From NCBI GenBank assembly GCA_964617145.1, contig CAZTVN010000017.1:1-21343 (forward strand): DNA of 21,343 nucleotides, written 5' to 3'. Below the pieces are notes generated by a model. The model saw only the letters and a program-made list of their open reading frames with translations. It did not search any database and was not told the DNA's origin. Position numbers and translations under genes: made by a program. Below are positions 1-7,481 of this stretch, in pieces. How positions within the stretch are numbered: the stretch's first letter is position 1; every line of letters begins with the position of its first letter. This DNA comes from CAZTVN01 sp964617145. GTDB lineage: Bacteria > Patescibacteriota > Gracilibacteria > UBA1369 > JACRIC01.

Positions 1-971
1 TTGGAGGAGTCCCTGGGAATAGAACCACGATGATAGTCGTACCAATTATAACTTCATGCGGGCTAAGTATGCCAAAAACTTCTTCACGAGCGATAACCAG
101 TCCCGCGGGAACAGCGGATACCATGGAAGTTTTGGCAAATGTTATAAATGACGCAACAAAACTGAAAAAAATCGTCAAAAAAGTAAATGGCTTTATCACA
201 TGGGGAGGAGGTGTCGATCTCGCCGCAGCAGATGATTCGATGATACGAGTAAGAAATCCTCTAAGCTTAGACCCCGAAGGCATGCTGCTTGCCTCCATTA
301 TGGCAAAAAAACACTCCGTCTCAGCGAATCACATCCTCATTGATATTCCTATCGGACCACAGGTGAAAATCGGCACGCCTTCACAAGGACTACACCTAAA
401 AAAAAGATTTTTAAAACTCGGAAAATTATTGGGCATGAAGGTAGAAGTAATGTTTTCAGACGGATCTCAACCAATTGGAAATGGAATTGGCCCTCTTTTG
501 GAAGCCCTTGACGTTATAAAAGTGCTAAAAAACGAATCCGATCAACCACTGGATTTAAGAAAAAAAGGCGTAAAAATGGCTGGAATGCTTCTCGAAATGA
601 CGAAAAAAACGAAAAAAGGCGAAGGTGAAAAATATGCCGAAGAAATAATAAAATCAGGAAAAGCTTGGAAACAAATGCAGCGTATCATTGATGCTCAAGG
701 CCGAAAAAAAATACCACAATTGGCACCATATACTTTCAATATTATCGCCAAAAAAAAAGGTATAATAAAAGAAATAAACAACAAAATGATTTCTCGCATT
801 GCGCGTATGGCTGGAGCGCCGATGGCCCATCAAGCGGGACTTTATCTTCATAAAAAACTCAACGATACCGTAAAAAAGGGAGAAAAACTCGCAACAATTT
901 ATGCGAGCAGTCCTGATCGTCTAAAATACGCTGTTGAGTACGTTCTCCACAATGACGCCTATAAAATATGA
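1..971 (+). CDS. deoA: AMP phosphorylase, archaeal type (5'-truncated)
   Basis: Phosphorolysis of AMP (also CMP and UMP in studied archaeal enzymes) to free base plus ribose-1,5-bisphosphate; first step of the archaeal/CPR nucleotide-salvage pathway, cytosolic. The reading frame is open from base 3, so the gene is cut by the window edge; about 323 C-terminal residues of a normally ~500-residue enzyme remain. The visible part opens with GGVPGNRTT and then MPKTSSRAITSPAGTADTME, the phosphate/nucleotide-binding block of AMP phosphorylases; thymidine and pyrimidine phosphorylases carry GGVGD and SGRGLGHTGGT-like blocks instead. WGGGVDLAAADD and LASIMAKK also match the AMP group. The C-terminal part (about residues 240-323) is the alpha/beta domain of the family. 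It ends in TGA overlapping the next start (ATGA), so it is the leading gene of a tightly coupled operon. Family call is firm; substrate preference is inferred from family. Confidence 0.93.
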   Translation, partial: GGVPGNRTTMIVVPIITSCGLSMPKTSSRAITSPAGTADTMEVLANVINDATKLKKIVKKVNGFITWGGGVDLAAADDSMIRVRNPLSLDPEGMLLASIMAKKHSVSANHILIDIPIGPQVKIGTPSQGLHLKKRFLKLGKLLGMKVEVMFSDGSQPIGNGIGPLLEALDVIKVLKNESDQPLDLRKKGVKMAGMLLEMTKKTKKGEGEKYAEEIIKSGKAWKQMQRIIDAQGRKKIPQLAPYTFNIIAKKKGIIKEINNKMISRIARMAGAPMAHQAGLYLHKKLNDTVKKGEKLATIYASSPDRLKYAVEYVLHNDAYKI

Positions 972-1828
972 CCTACGAAGAAATTATAAAAAAAATAAAA
1001 AGCCTTGAAATTCAAGGCGCCGAAAGCGTTGCTATAATGGCAACAAAAGCATTCGCGCTCAAATTGGAAGAAACACAAGATGAAAAAAAACTCAATCAAT
1101 ATATTTTAGAATTAAGCACTTTACGTCCTACCGAACCAGCGCTTCGAAACTGCCTCCGATATTGTCAAAAAAACTGGCGACAAAAAAATGTGGCTGATTC
1201 TATTTTAGGACATTTTGAAGATGCCAAAAAACGCATTGCCGAGTACGGAACAAAAAAAATTGAAAACGGAATGATCATTTTCACGCATTGCCATTCGGGA
1301 ACGGTAGTATCAATACTCGAAAAAGCGCATAAAGATGGAAAAAAATTTAAAGTCAAAAATACCGAAACTCGACCACGTTTTCAAGGAAGATTAACAGCAA
1401 AGCGACTCAATGAAATGGGGATTCCAGTCGAACATTATATCGATAGCGGAGGGAAATTGGCACTCAAAAACGCTGATCTTTTCTTGTTTGGATGCGACGC
1501 ACTGACAAGTGAAGGTCGAATAATAAACAAAATTGGGACTTCATTTCTTCTCGATATTGCTGCAAGTCGAAATATTCCGACATTCTGCTCTACCAACTCT
1601 TGGAAATTCGATCCAGAAACAACTTACGGCCAGGAAGAAAGCATTGAAGAAAGGGATCCAAGCGAAGTTTGGGAAGATGCCCCCAAAGAAATTAAAATTC
1701 ATAATCCCGCTTTTGAGTCGTTGGAAGCAGACAAAATCACCGGCATCATAAGCGAATTAGGGGTTTACAAGCCAGAAACATTAATAATGGAAATCAAAAA
1801 AACTTATCCTTGGATCTTAAAAATATGA
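968..1828 (+). CDS. e2b2: Ribose-1,5-bisphosphate isomerase
   Basis: Converts ribose-1,5-bisphosphate to ribulose-1,5-bisphosphate, the RuBisCO substrate; second step of the AMP pathway. 286 residues, a member of the eIF2B-alpha/beta/delta-related isomerase family. Visible marks: THCHSGTVVSIL with the candidate catalytic Cys at residue 108, then KNTETRPRFQGRLTAKRL (sugar-phosphate-binding block), then FLFGCDALTSEGRIINKIGT with the candidate catalytic Asp at 177, and a C-terminal NPAFE plus helix typical of the family. The Cys/Asp pair matches the pair known from the Thermococcus enzyme (family knowledge). Methylthioribose-1-phosphate isomerase is the main alternative, but pairing with AMP phosphorylase and the N-terminal domain length favour R15P isomerase. 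It overlaps both neighbours by 4 bases (968-971 and 1825-1828), implying translational coupling. Confidence 0.93.
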   Translation: MTYEEIIKKIKSLEIQGAESVAIMATKAFALKLEETQDEKKLNQYILELSTLRPTEPALRNCLRYCQKNWRQKNVADSILGHFEDAKKRIAEYGTKKIENGMIIFTHCHSGTVVSILEKAHKDGKKFKVKNTETRPRFQGRLTAKRLNEMGIPVEHYIDSGGKLALKNADLFLFGCDALTSEGRIINKIGTSFLLDIAASRNIPTFCSTNSWKFDPETTYGQEESIEERDPSEVWEDAPKEIKIHNPAFESLEADKITGIISELGVYKPETLIMEIKKTYPWILKI

Positions 1829-2445
1829 CAAAAAAAATCAAAAATGTGGTCTCTACAGAACCTCATTTCGCCACTCCTCTGGCAAAGGGGCAGGCGAAAT
1901 TTACACAGGAAGACGAAAAATTTTTGCAACAAACGCTCAAGCTCGCTTCAGGATCATTTTGTTTAAGAAAACGTGTTGCAGCCATCATCGTAAAAAACGG
2001 AAAAATTATCTCAAAAGGCGTTAACGATCCCCTGCCAGCCTTTAACTGTAGTATCATTGGTTGCATAAGAAATGAAATGAAAGTCCCGCATGGTCACAGA
2101 AGGGAAATTTGTTACGGCATTTGTGCAGAAATGTACGCCATAGCTCTACTCGCGGCATCAAAAAAAAATGCTTCAGGAGCAACCCTCTATGTGAGTATTC
2201 ATCCTTGCAGAGTTTGCGAGGGAATCATAACTCAAAGTGGCATAAAACGTGTGGTATACGCCGAAAAATATCCAAGTGTCCTCCCACACATCAATACTTT
2301 GGAAGATCACCATATTGAAGTCATACATTTAGACATAAAACTTTCAAAAGAACAAATAGAACAAAAATTATGCATAAACAAAGAAGCTCAAGAAAAAACA
2401 CCAAAAAAACTCGGGGAAATTAGAGATCCGCATTGTAACGGTTAA
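1825..2445 (+). CDS. dCMP/cytidine deaminase-family zinc enzyme
   Basis: Zinc-dependent deaminase, 206 residues. I start it at the ATG at 1825, which repeats the ATGA overlap of the upstream junction; an in-frame TTG at 1810 would add five residues and has no clear ribosome site. The layout is that of dCMP deaminases: a Cys trio at about 75, 80 and 96 (FNC, GC, IC) that forms a second zinc site in that family, then GICAEMYAI with Cys100 and Glu102, then HPCRVC with Cys128 and Cys131. Most dCMP deaminases have HAE; here it is CAE, giving an all-Cys catalytic zinc site as in cytidine deaminases. The C-terminal ~60 residues after VVYAEKYPS are lysine-rich and lack other recognisable motifs. Being in one operon with AMP phosphorylase and R15P isomerase suggests it feeds or clears cytosine nucleotides of the same salvage route; the substrate (CMP, dCMP, cytidine) cannot be read from sequence. 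Confidence 0.85.
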   Translation: MTKKIKNVVSTEPHFATPLAKGQAKFTQEDEKFLQQTLKLASGSFCLRKRVAAIIVKNGKIISKGVNDPLPAFNCSIIGCIRNEMKVPHGHRREICYGICAEMYAIALLAASKKNASGATLYVSIHPCRVCEGIITQSGIKRVVYAEKYPSVLPHINTLEDHHIEVIHLDIKLSKEQIEQKLCINKEAQEKTPKKLGEIRDPHCNG

Positions 2446-2476
2446 GGAACTCAGTGATTTTTAAGATGGCTATTTA

Positions 2477-2495
2477 CGGAAATACTGAGTTTCCG
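2477..2495. other. Small perfect hairpin between convergent genes
   Basis: CGGAAA and TTTCCG form a 6-bp stem with a 7-base loop in the 107-base gap between the convergent deaminase and PP2C-like genes. An overlapping weaker pairing (GGAACTCAGT near 2446 with ACTGAGTTTCC at 2484-2494) could form instead. On neither strand is the stem followed by a run of T, so it is not a standard intrinsic terminator. Position between convergent stops makes a role in ending transcription possible but unproven. Confidence 0.3.
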
Positions 2496-2552
2496 AAAAA
2501 AACTTCGCAGCAATTTCTTTTGAAAAACGATCACAAAACGCTAAACAGCTCC

Positions 2553-4466
2553 TTACAAAGAAACCTCGTAAACTTTTTGAGTTGAAAGTAGATACATTTT
2601 ATTGCTCGTTTTGTCGACATAAAAATCACGCATCGGTTCTAAATCATCAAAAACATACTGAGCGCTATAAAGAAGATTCCCTGAATTAATATCTTTATTA
2701 TAAATAAGAACACGTTTCTTCGCCGCCTCAAGAACATACAGCTGATTAAGATCAAGTTCGGTATAAATTTTTGTTGGCTCGCTCAAAGAAATAAGAGGAG
2801 ATTTTCTTACTTCAAATGTCTGTGATTCACCTTTATAAAATTTCATGATAGAGCCATCTTTATTGAGGGTATAAACATTACCATCAATAGCAAAAGAAAG
2901 AACATCTCGAACATTTCCATTCGAAATATAAGGCTGAGAACGCGAATAACTATCACGTCTCCGATCATAACGAAAAATTTGATTATCAGTGCTCGAAAGT
3001 AAATACAATCTTCCTGAATAAGCATGAATTTCATCGCCAGCATGCCAAGTGGTATCATCAGTATCCATAAGAGAAAAATGACCATCTTTATATTCAATCA
3101 CACGAGCAGAATCAGTGAGAAAAACGACCGTATCTCTATCATCAAAATAGGCGGCATCTTTAATGCGATCATTTTCATCAATCGTAACGGGATCTTGAAT
3201 AACATTTAATACCACCTGATAGAGCAAATTCGTTGTATAAACAAAAAGAGCATCTCGAGTCGGAATCATGCCAAAAGTTTCAATATTAGGATTTTTCGTC
3301 GACAAATCAGCAATTATGCGATGATCTTTAACATGAATAATATTATCAAGGGTATCTCGCTGAGACTGAATTTGTTCGAGAAGTTGAGTAGTCTTCGCCC
3401 GAAGTTGATTGGAATTTAAAACTTCCAAAGCCTTACCTTCAGCAGTTTGAAGAAGAACTTTCGCCGTATCTTTATCAAAAGTCCCTTTCGTCTCAGCGCT
3501 ACTTATAAGAGTCTGCACTTCAGTGAGTTTGGCTTCCAACTCTAAAAGCTCAGTCTTAGCATTACTTTGCCTCTTAACATTATACACACCAACGATCAAA
3601 ATAATAAAAACCAAAGCAAAAATAATAAGAATACGGTCACGGCCAAAAGAACGAAAACTCTTAAAAGCTTGTTTAAAACGAATAAAAAAATGAGATAACC
3701 CCTCGAATGGTTGAAAAATCGCATTCACACCTTTAAAATTTGACAAACTGATACGCGGAAAGCTCAAAGAAGGCTCTTGAACATCTTGAGAGATAGCCAC
3801 TTTTTCGACCTTAATTCCCAAAATACCGGTTTTAGTATGAATCTCGGTAGCAAGCAGATCTTTCAATTTTTGAAGACTGCTTACAAGATTATTTTCACTA
3901 AAAATGTTACCAAGTTCTGATTTCGTCAGATAACGAAGAAGTCGCGTAGAACTAAAAACGATAGAATCATTTCTTTCAAGAGTACCGCTAGCGATATTCA
4001 AAAAAAAGTCATTTTTGATTCCTCCCTCATTTAAACCTTCACTTACCACGCTAACATGCTTACGACGAATAAGGTAAGCTTCACTATCACCGGCTTGAGA
4101 AAGAAAAAGTTCATCTTTAACAATGGCCGCAACAATAACGTTAAGATTCGACATAAATTTAAATCCCCGCTCTTCTTGAATTCGGGAAACCTCCTTATTG
4201 ACAGCTTTGAGAGTTTCCTCAAACCGTAAATACGGATCTTCGTTAAAATTTCGAAAAAAATATGTTTTCAGAGTATGAAAAATAAGTTCCCCAATCTCTT
4301 CCCCAAGAGCAAGATTATTAACCATCTCAAGGGTAAGAAAAATCTTACCAGAAGGGAAAGCATTTTCCACTTGATCGTCCTCGTCAAGTTCGTAAAAATA
4401 ATTCTTCACAAAACCTTCTTCGCTTCTTCCCAAAAACAAAAATTCAAACTGCACTTTTAATTCCAT
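2553..4466 (-). CDS. Membrane protein: degenerate PP2C-like domain, TM helix, coiled coil, propeller-like domain
   Basis: 637 residues from the ATG at 4466, preceded by AAGAG at good spacing; an upstream TTG at 4505 is less likely. Residues about 1-225 resemble a PP2C (PPM) fold: VAAIVKDELFLSQAGDSEAYL keeps the GDS turn (about 126-128) and the following beta strand, and ERNDSIVFSS matches the position before the usual TDGL motif. The metal-binding Asp motifs (DG near the start, DGL late) are missing, so phosphatase activity is doubtful. One TM helix lies at about 278-297 (ILIIFALVFIILIVGV), then a charged coiled coil (about 303-375), then about 250 residues of repeated short beta strands of the type GxLYLLSS, NVYTLNKDGSI, QLYVLEA, KMYLLST, like a beta-propeller. 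Topology inferred: PP2C-like part inside, propeller outside. Specific function unknown; I read it as a receptor-like protein. Single gene, flanked by convergent and divergent neighbours. Confidence 0.72.
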   Translation of the reverse strand: MELKVQFEFLFLGRSEEGFVKNYFYELDEDDQVENAFPSGKIFLTLEMVNNLALGEEIGELIFHTLKTYFFRNFNEDPYLRFEETLKAVNKEVSRIQEERGFKFMSNLNVIVAAIVKDELFLSQAGDSEAYLIRRKHVSVVSEGLNEGGIKNDFFLNIASGTLERNDSIVFSSTRLLRYLTKSELGNIFSENNLVSSLQKLKDLLATEIHTKTGILGIKVEKVAISQDVQEPSLSFPRISLSNFKGVNAIFQPFEGLSHFFIRFKQAFKSFRSFGRDRILIIFALVFIILIVGVYNVKRQSNAKTELLELEAKLTEVQTLISSAETKGTFDKDTAKVLLQTAEGKALEVLNSNQLRAKTTQLLEQIQSQRDTLDNIIHVKDHRIIADLSTKNPNIETFGMIPTRDALFVYTTNLLYQVVLNVIQDPVTIDENDRIKDAAYFDDRDTVVFLTDSARVIEYKDGHFSLMDTDDTTWHAGDEIHAYSGRLYLLSSTDNQIFRYDRRRDSYSRSQPYISNGNVRDVLSFAIDGNVYTLNKDGSIMKFYKGESQTFEVRKSPLISLSEPTKIYTELDLNQLYVLEAAKKRVLIYNKDINSGNLLYSAQYVFDDLEPMRDFYVDKTSNKMYLLSTQKVYEVSL

Positions 4467-4562
4467 AGAAAACTCTTGTAAAGATAAAAAAAGATATGTA
4501 TTCAAAATTTACTTTACTATAAACTCGTTTAAAAATTCAAGTTTTCGCTTAAAATCAATCAG

Positions 4563-4571
4563 TGCTAAAAT
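4563..4571 (+). promoter_or_regulatory. Possible extended -10 promoter for the amidotransferase gene
   Basis: TGCTAAAAT is an extended -10 (TGnTAAAAT) 25 bases before the ATG at 4597. No good -35 is present, as allowed for extended -10 promoters. A Shine-Dalgarno-like AAAGG follows at 4582-4586. The same TGn-TA-AAT style occurs at 8570-8578 and 10137-10145. Confidence 0.35.
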
Positions 4572-4596
4572 AACCACGCTTAAAGGTAAAAATTGT

Positions 4597-5175
4597 ATGA
4601 AAACGCTTATCATCGATAATTACGACTCATTCACTTATAATCTCTACCAATACGTCGGAGAACTCAAAGGCAATCCGATTATCTTCCGAAACGACCAAAT
4701 CACCTTAGATGAGATTGAAAAATTTCACCCCTCTCATATTATTATTTCTCCAGGCCCTGGAACCCCTTTAGACCCTGATTATTTTGGCATTTGCAAAGAC
4801 GCTATTCTCAATTTTGGCAAAACAATACCACTTCTTGGAGTCTGTTTAGGACATCAAGGTATCGCACATGCTTTTGGAGGAAAAATTGTTTCGGCAAACC
4901 AGATCATACATGGCAAAACAAGCACAATAGAACACACAAAAAATGGCATTTTTAAAGGAATACCAAACCCAATAGAAGGAATGCGATACCATTCACTCAT
5001 GGCAGACAGAGAAACATTCCCTACTGAACTCGAAATAACCGCATGGACTTTAGATGATAAGACCATAATGGCACTGAAACACAAAACATACCCTATCCAC
5101 GGTATACAATTCCATCCCGAATCAATAGGAACACCGTACGGAAAACAAATAGTGAAAAACTTCATTGACTTATAG
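4597..5175 (+). CDS. pabA: Class I glutamine amidotransferase, PabA/TrpG type
   Basis: Releases ammonia from glutamine for aminodeoxychorismate synthase (folate) or anthranilate synthase (tryptophan). 192 residues, full length for the family. The catalytic triad is intact: Cys83 in GVCLGHQ, His173 and Glu175 in FHPES. The N-terminal LIIDNYDSFTYNL and the oxyanion block ISPGPGTP are the family signatures, and MRYHSLM is the contact region toward the synthase subunit. No PabB/TrpE, PabC or other folate or tryptophan gene lies nearby, so the partner is unknown; the PabA versus TrpG choice cannot be made from sequence. It stands between a divergent gene and the rpmH series, with its own likely promoter. 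Confidence 0.9.
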   Translation: MKTLIIDNYDSFTYNLYQYVGELKGNPIIFRNDQITLDEIEKFHPSHIIISPGPGTPLDPDYFGICKDAILNFGKTIPLLGVCLGHQGIAHAFGGKIVSANQIIHGKTSTIEHTKNGIFKGIPNPIEGMRYHSLMADRETFPTELEITAWTLDDKTIMALKHKTYPIHGIQFHPESIGTPYGKQIVKNFIDL

Positions 5176-5238
5176 CCACAAAATCAGTAAAAATAAACAA
5201 GAAATATTCGCCCATCATAATCTGCCATTAAATAAACT

Positions 5239-5367
5239 ATGCTCTCAAAAGCAAAAAATCGGAAAAGAAAACGTGTTCACGGCTTCCTCAAAAGGATGAA
5301 AACAAAAGGAGGAGCAAAAGTTATCAAAGCCCGAAGACGAAAAGGAAGAAAACGCTTAACCATATAA
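5239..5367 (+). CDS. rpmH: 50S ribosomal protein bL34
   Basis: 42 residues, very basic. The core RKRKRVHGFLKRMKTKGGAK followed by ARRRKGRKRLT is the bL34 pattern (HGF, MxTxxGxxV, ARRRxKGRxRLTV). The ATG at 5239 is the only start possible: an in-frame TAA lies six bases upstream. The N-terminus is unusual: most bL34 begin MKRTYQPS, here it is MLSKAKN, two residues shorter, and no KRTYQPS-like coding is seen upstream in any frame. Followed at 59 bases by rnpA, the usual order. Confidence 0.93.
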   Translation: MLSKAKNRKRKRVHGFLKRMKTKGGAKVIKARRRKGRKRLTI

Positions 5368-5426
5368 AATCAGTACAATGGTTAAAAAAATTAAACGGGT
5401 TTTTTAAAGTATCCTTACCTTTTTGA

Positions 5427-5768
5427 ATGCTTGAGAAAAAATTTCGCCTTAAAAAAAGCAAAAAAATCAGCTATATTCTGAATAAAGGAAAAACATTTAA
5501 AACCGATATCTTCACAGCAAAATATTATAAAAGCGAAGTGTCATTTGATCGATTCACTGTCATCACAAGCCAAAAATTTTCACGCCATGCTGTACAAAGA
5601 AATAGAGCAAGGAGGAGAATATACGAAGCCCTAAGGCTTGCATTACAAGAGACAGAAAGAACAAAATGTGTCGATTGTGTTATTATCCCTCATAAGCATA
5701 TCATTGAATTAGATTTCACAAAGATAAAAAACGCCATAAGTAGTTTACTTCTTAAGACTCAGGAATGA
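5427..5768 (+). CDS. rnpA: Ribonuclease P protein component
   Basis: Protein cofactor of RNase P, which trims the 5' leader of pre-tRNAs. 113 residues, normal length. The RNA-binding signature is present as QRNRARRRIYEA (RNR at 58-60), and the N-terminal LKKSKKISYILNKGKTF corresponds to the usual LRKxxEFxxVxxxGxxF. It follows rpmH by 59 bases and overlaps yidC by the four bases ATGA (5765-5768), so translation of the membrane insertase is probably coupled to it. Confidence 0.94.
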   Translation: MLEKKFRLKKSKKISYILNKGKTFKTDIFTAKYYKSEVSFDRFTVITSQKFSRHAVQRNRARRRIYEALRLALQETERTKCVDCVIIPHKHIIELDFTKIKNAISSLLLKTQE

Positions 5769-6988
5769 ACAAAAACATCCTTTTGTGGCTCGTTATTTTC
5801 TTAAGCACTCTCCTTCTCATAAAAAGTTTTGGAAATAATAAACAGGTATTTGAAGAAGGAGAAGGACTCGGACTCAATGTATCTCAAGAAATAGCACGAG
5901 GTAAAAGAGTAAATGTAACACTCAAAAATTTCACTCTAAAACCTATTACCATAAAAAATGATTGTCCGAAAGAACCTCTCGATGTCACCCGATATGAAAA
6001 TAGTAAATGGATCACATTACAAGCGCAAACCACCCTGCCATGTGAAAAAATTGGCTTTTCGAAAGATTTTATATTAGAACCCAATGAATCAAAAACAATA
6101 AGCTACGACTATTGGGATCACGAACTCTTTCAAAAATTAGGTCGATATCAAATAAGCACTAAAATCGAAGTAGAAAACGAAATAAAAACTTTCAGCTCAA
6201 ACGAGTTTGTAATAAAAAAAGAATCTCTTTTTCAACAAATTTGGAATTCGTTTTTCTTCCGTCCAATATATAACACGCTTATTTTTTTCGCTAAATTTCT
6301 ACCTTTTCATAGTCTTGGAGCCTCAATCATTCTTATTACCATCCTTATTCGAAGCATCCTTTTACTCCCTTCTCAAAGGGCGATGAGGGCCCAAAAAAAA
6401 CTCCAAGAAATTCAACCAAAACTCGAAAAAATCCGAAAAAAATATGCGACTGATCAACAAAAATTAGCCATGGAAACAATGACAATATGGAAAGAAAACA
6501 AAGTCAATCCTCTGACAAGCTGTCTTCCAATTATCATCCAAATGCCAATTCTCATCGGCCTTTTTTATGCGGTACGAAATGGTATTAACCCGGATAAAAC
6601 TTATCTTCTCTACGAGCCTTTAAAATCATTCAATTTAAGCAATATCAATACTCTTTTTCTTGGAATTTTAGATCTTACGAAAAATGATATTTTTGTGCTT
6701 CCAATTGTCGTCGGCCTTCTGCAATTTATTCAGATGAAATTATCTATGGCAAAAAAAGCTAAAAAGAAGGAAGAGCCAAAAAAAGAAGGGATGCCTGATA
6801 TGGAAATCGTAACAAAATCCATGACATATTTTATGCCAATTATGATTGCCGTCTTTACGATAACCCTACCGGCTGGAGTAGGGCTTTACTGGGGAGTATC
6901 TACTCTGTACGGTATTGGCCAACAATGGGTTATAAATAAAGAAAGCAAGCAAAGCGAACCAGATGTTGTGGTAGTTGAAAAAAAATAA
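5765..6988 (+). CDS. yidC: Membrane protein insertase YidC/Oxa1 with atypical outer domain
   Basis: Inserts and folds inner-membrane proteins. 407 residues: an N-terminal TM segment (about 6-20), an outer domain (about 30-155), then the conserved Oxa1 core with five TM segments. The core has the groove arginine at 196 (ITILIRSILLLP), the cytosolic hairpin MRAQKKLQEIQPKLEKIRKK and NPLTSCLPIIIQMPILIGLF, and the last helices with LPAGVGLYWGVSTLYGIGQQ. The outer domain is much smaller than the ~300-residue P1 domain of Gram-negative YidC and unlike the lipoprotein N-terminus of Gram-positive forms; its strand pattern (VNVTLKNFTLKPITIKN, FILEPNESKTISYDY) looks like an immunoglobulin-like sandwich with two cysteines (67, 93). 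C-terminal tail is lysine-rich. Sits in the classical rpmH-rnpA-yidC-jag order. Confidence 0.94.
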   Translation: MNKNILLWLVIFLSTLLLIKSFGNNKQVFEEGEGLGLNVSQEIARGKRVNVTLKNFTLKPITIKNDCPKEPLDVTRYENSKWITLQAQTTLPCEKIGFSKDFILEPNESKTISYDYWDHELFQKLGRYQISTKIEVENEIKTFSSNEFVIKKESLFQQIWNSFFFRPIYNTLIFFAKFLPFHSLGASIILITILIRSILLLPSQRAMRAQKKLQEIQPKLEKIRKKYATDQQKLAMETMTIWKENKVNPLTSCLPIIIQMPILIGLFYAVRNGINPDKTYLLYEPLKSFNLSNINTLFLGILDLTKNDIFVLPIVVGLLQFIQMKLSMAKKAKKKEEPKKEGMPDMEIVTKSMTYFMPIMIAVFTITLPAGVGLYWGVSTLYGIGQQWVINKESKQSEPDVVVVEKK

Positions 6989-7010
6989 TTCTACACTTTA
7001 ACTTTTTTAT

Positions 7011-7481
7011 ATGGAAAGCGTCATCAAAGAACTTCTCGAAGAAATTTTAAATCATCTCGAAACGAGCTACAAAAAAATTAAAATAACTGAGGAGAAAAAG
7101 AAAAAACTCTACCACGTCAATATCGAGACCGATGAATCGAGTATTTTAATCGGATATCACGGAGAAACAATTTTTGCCATCCAACACATCTTAAAAACCC
7201 TTCTTTGGCAAAAAGAAATAAATAACGAATACACGATATTTCTCGACATTGATAATTACAGAAAAAGACAAGAAGAAAGTGTGCTTGCTATGGCGGAAAG
7301 AAAAGCAGAAATGGTGCGAAAAACTGGGAAAGATGCGACACTCCTTCCGATGTCTCCCTATTTCAGAAGAATCGTACACCTCCATTTTATGACAAAAGAA
7401 TTTGAGGATGTGGAAACAGAAAGCATTGGCGAAGGCAACCATCGACAGGTAATAATAAAACGTAAAGAAAAGACTGAATGA
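7011..7481 (+). CDS. jag: KH-R3H RNA-binding protein Jag/KhpB
   Basis: Single-strand RNA-binding protein of the SpoIIIJ-associated (Jag, KhpB, EloR) family, linked to cell elongation and division in Gram-positives (family knowledge). 156 residues. Residues about 30-85 form the KH part, with the GYHGET loop at 48-53 in place of the usual GxxG, followed by AIQHILKTLL. Residues about 90-150 form the R3H part: Arg119 and His123 in FRRIVHLHF give the R-x3-H motif, then VETESIGEGNHRQVIIK, the usual ending. The short N-terminal Jag domain is reduced to one helix. Lies 22 bases after yidC and overlaps the next gene by ATGA. Confidence 0.92.
   Translation: MESVIKELLEEILNHLETSYKKIKITEEKKKKLYHVNIETDESSILIGYHGETIFAIQHILKTLLWQKEINNEYTIFLDIDNYRKRQEESVLAMAERKAEMVRKTGKDATLLPMSPYFRRIVHLHFMTKEFEDVETESIGEGNHRQVIIKRKEKTE

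Noticed and set aside
1810..1824. TTG start for the deaminase
   Set aside because: The ATG at 1825 gives the same ATGA overlap as the upstream gene pair and loses no conserved residue.
2477..2495. Hairpin as a standard intrinsic terminator
   Set aside because: No run of T follows the stem on either strand.
4467..4505. TTG start for the PP2C-like protein
   Set aside because: The ATG at 4466 has AAGAG at the right spacing; the extra 13 residues have no clear ribosome site.
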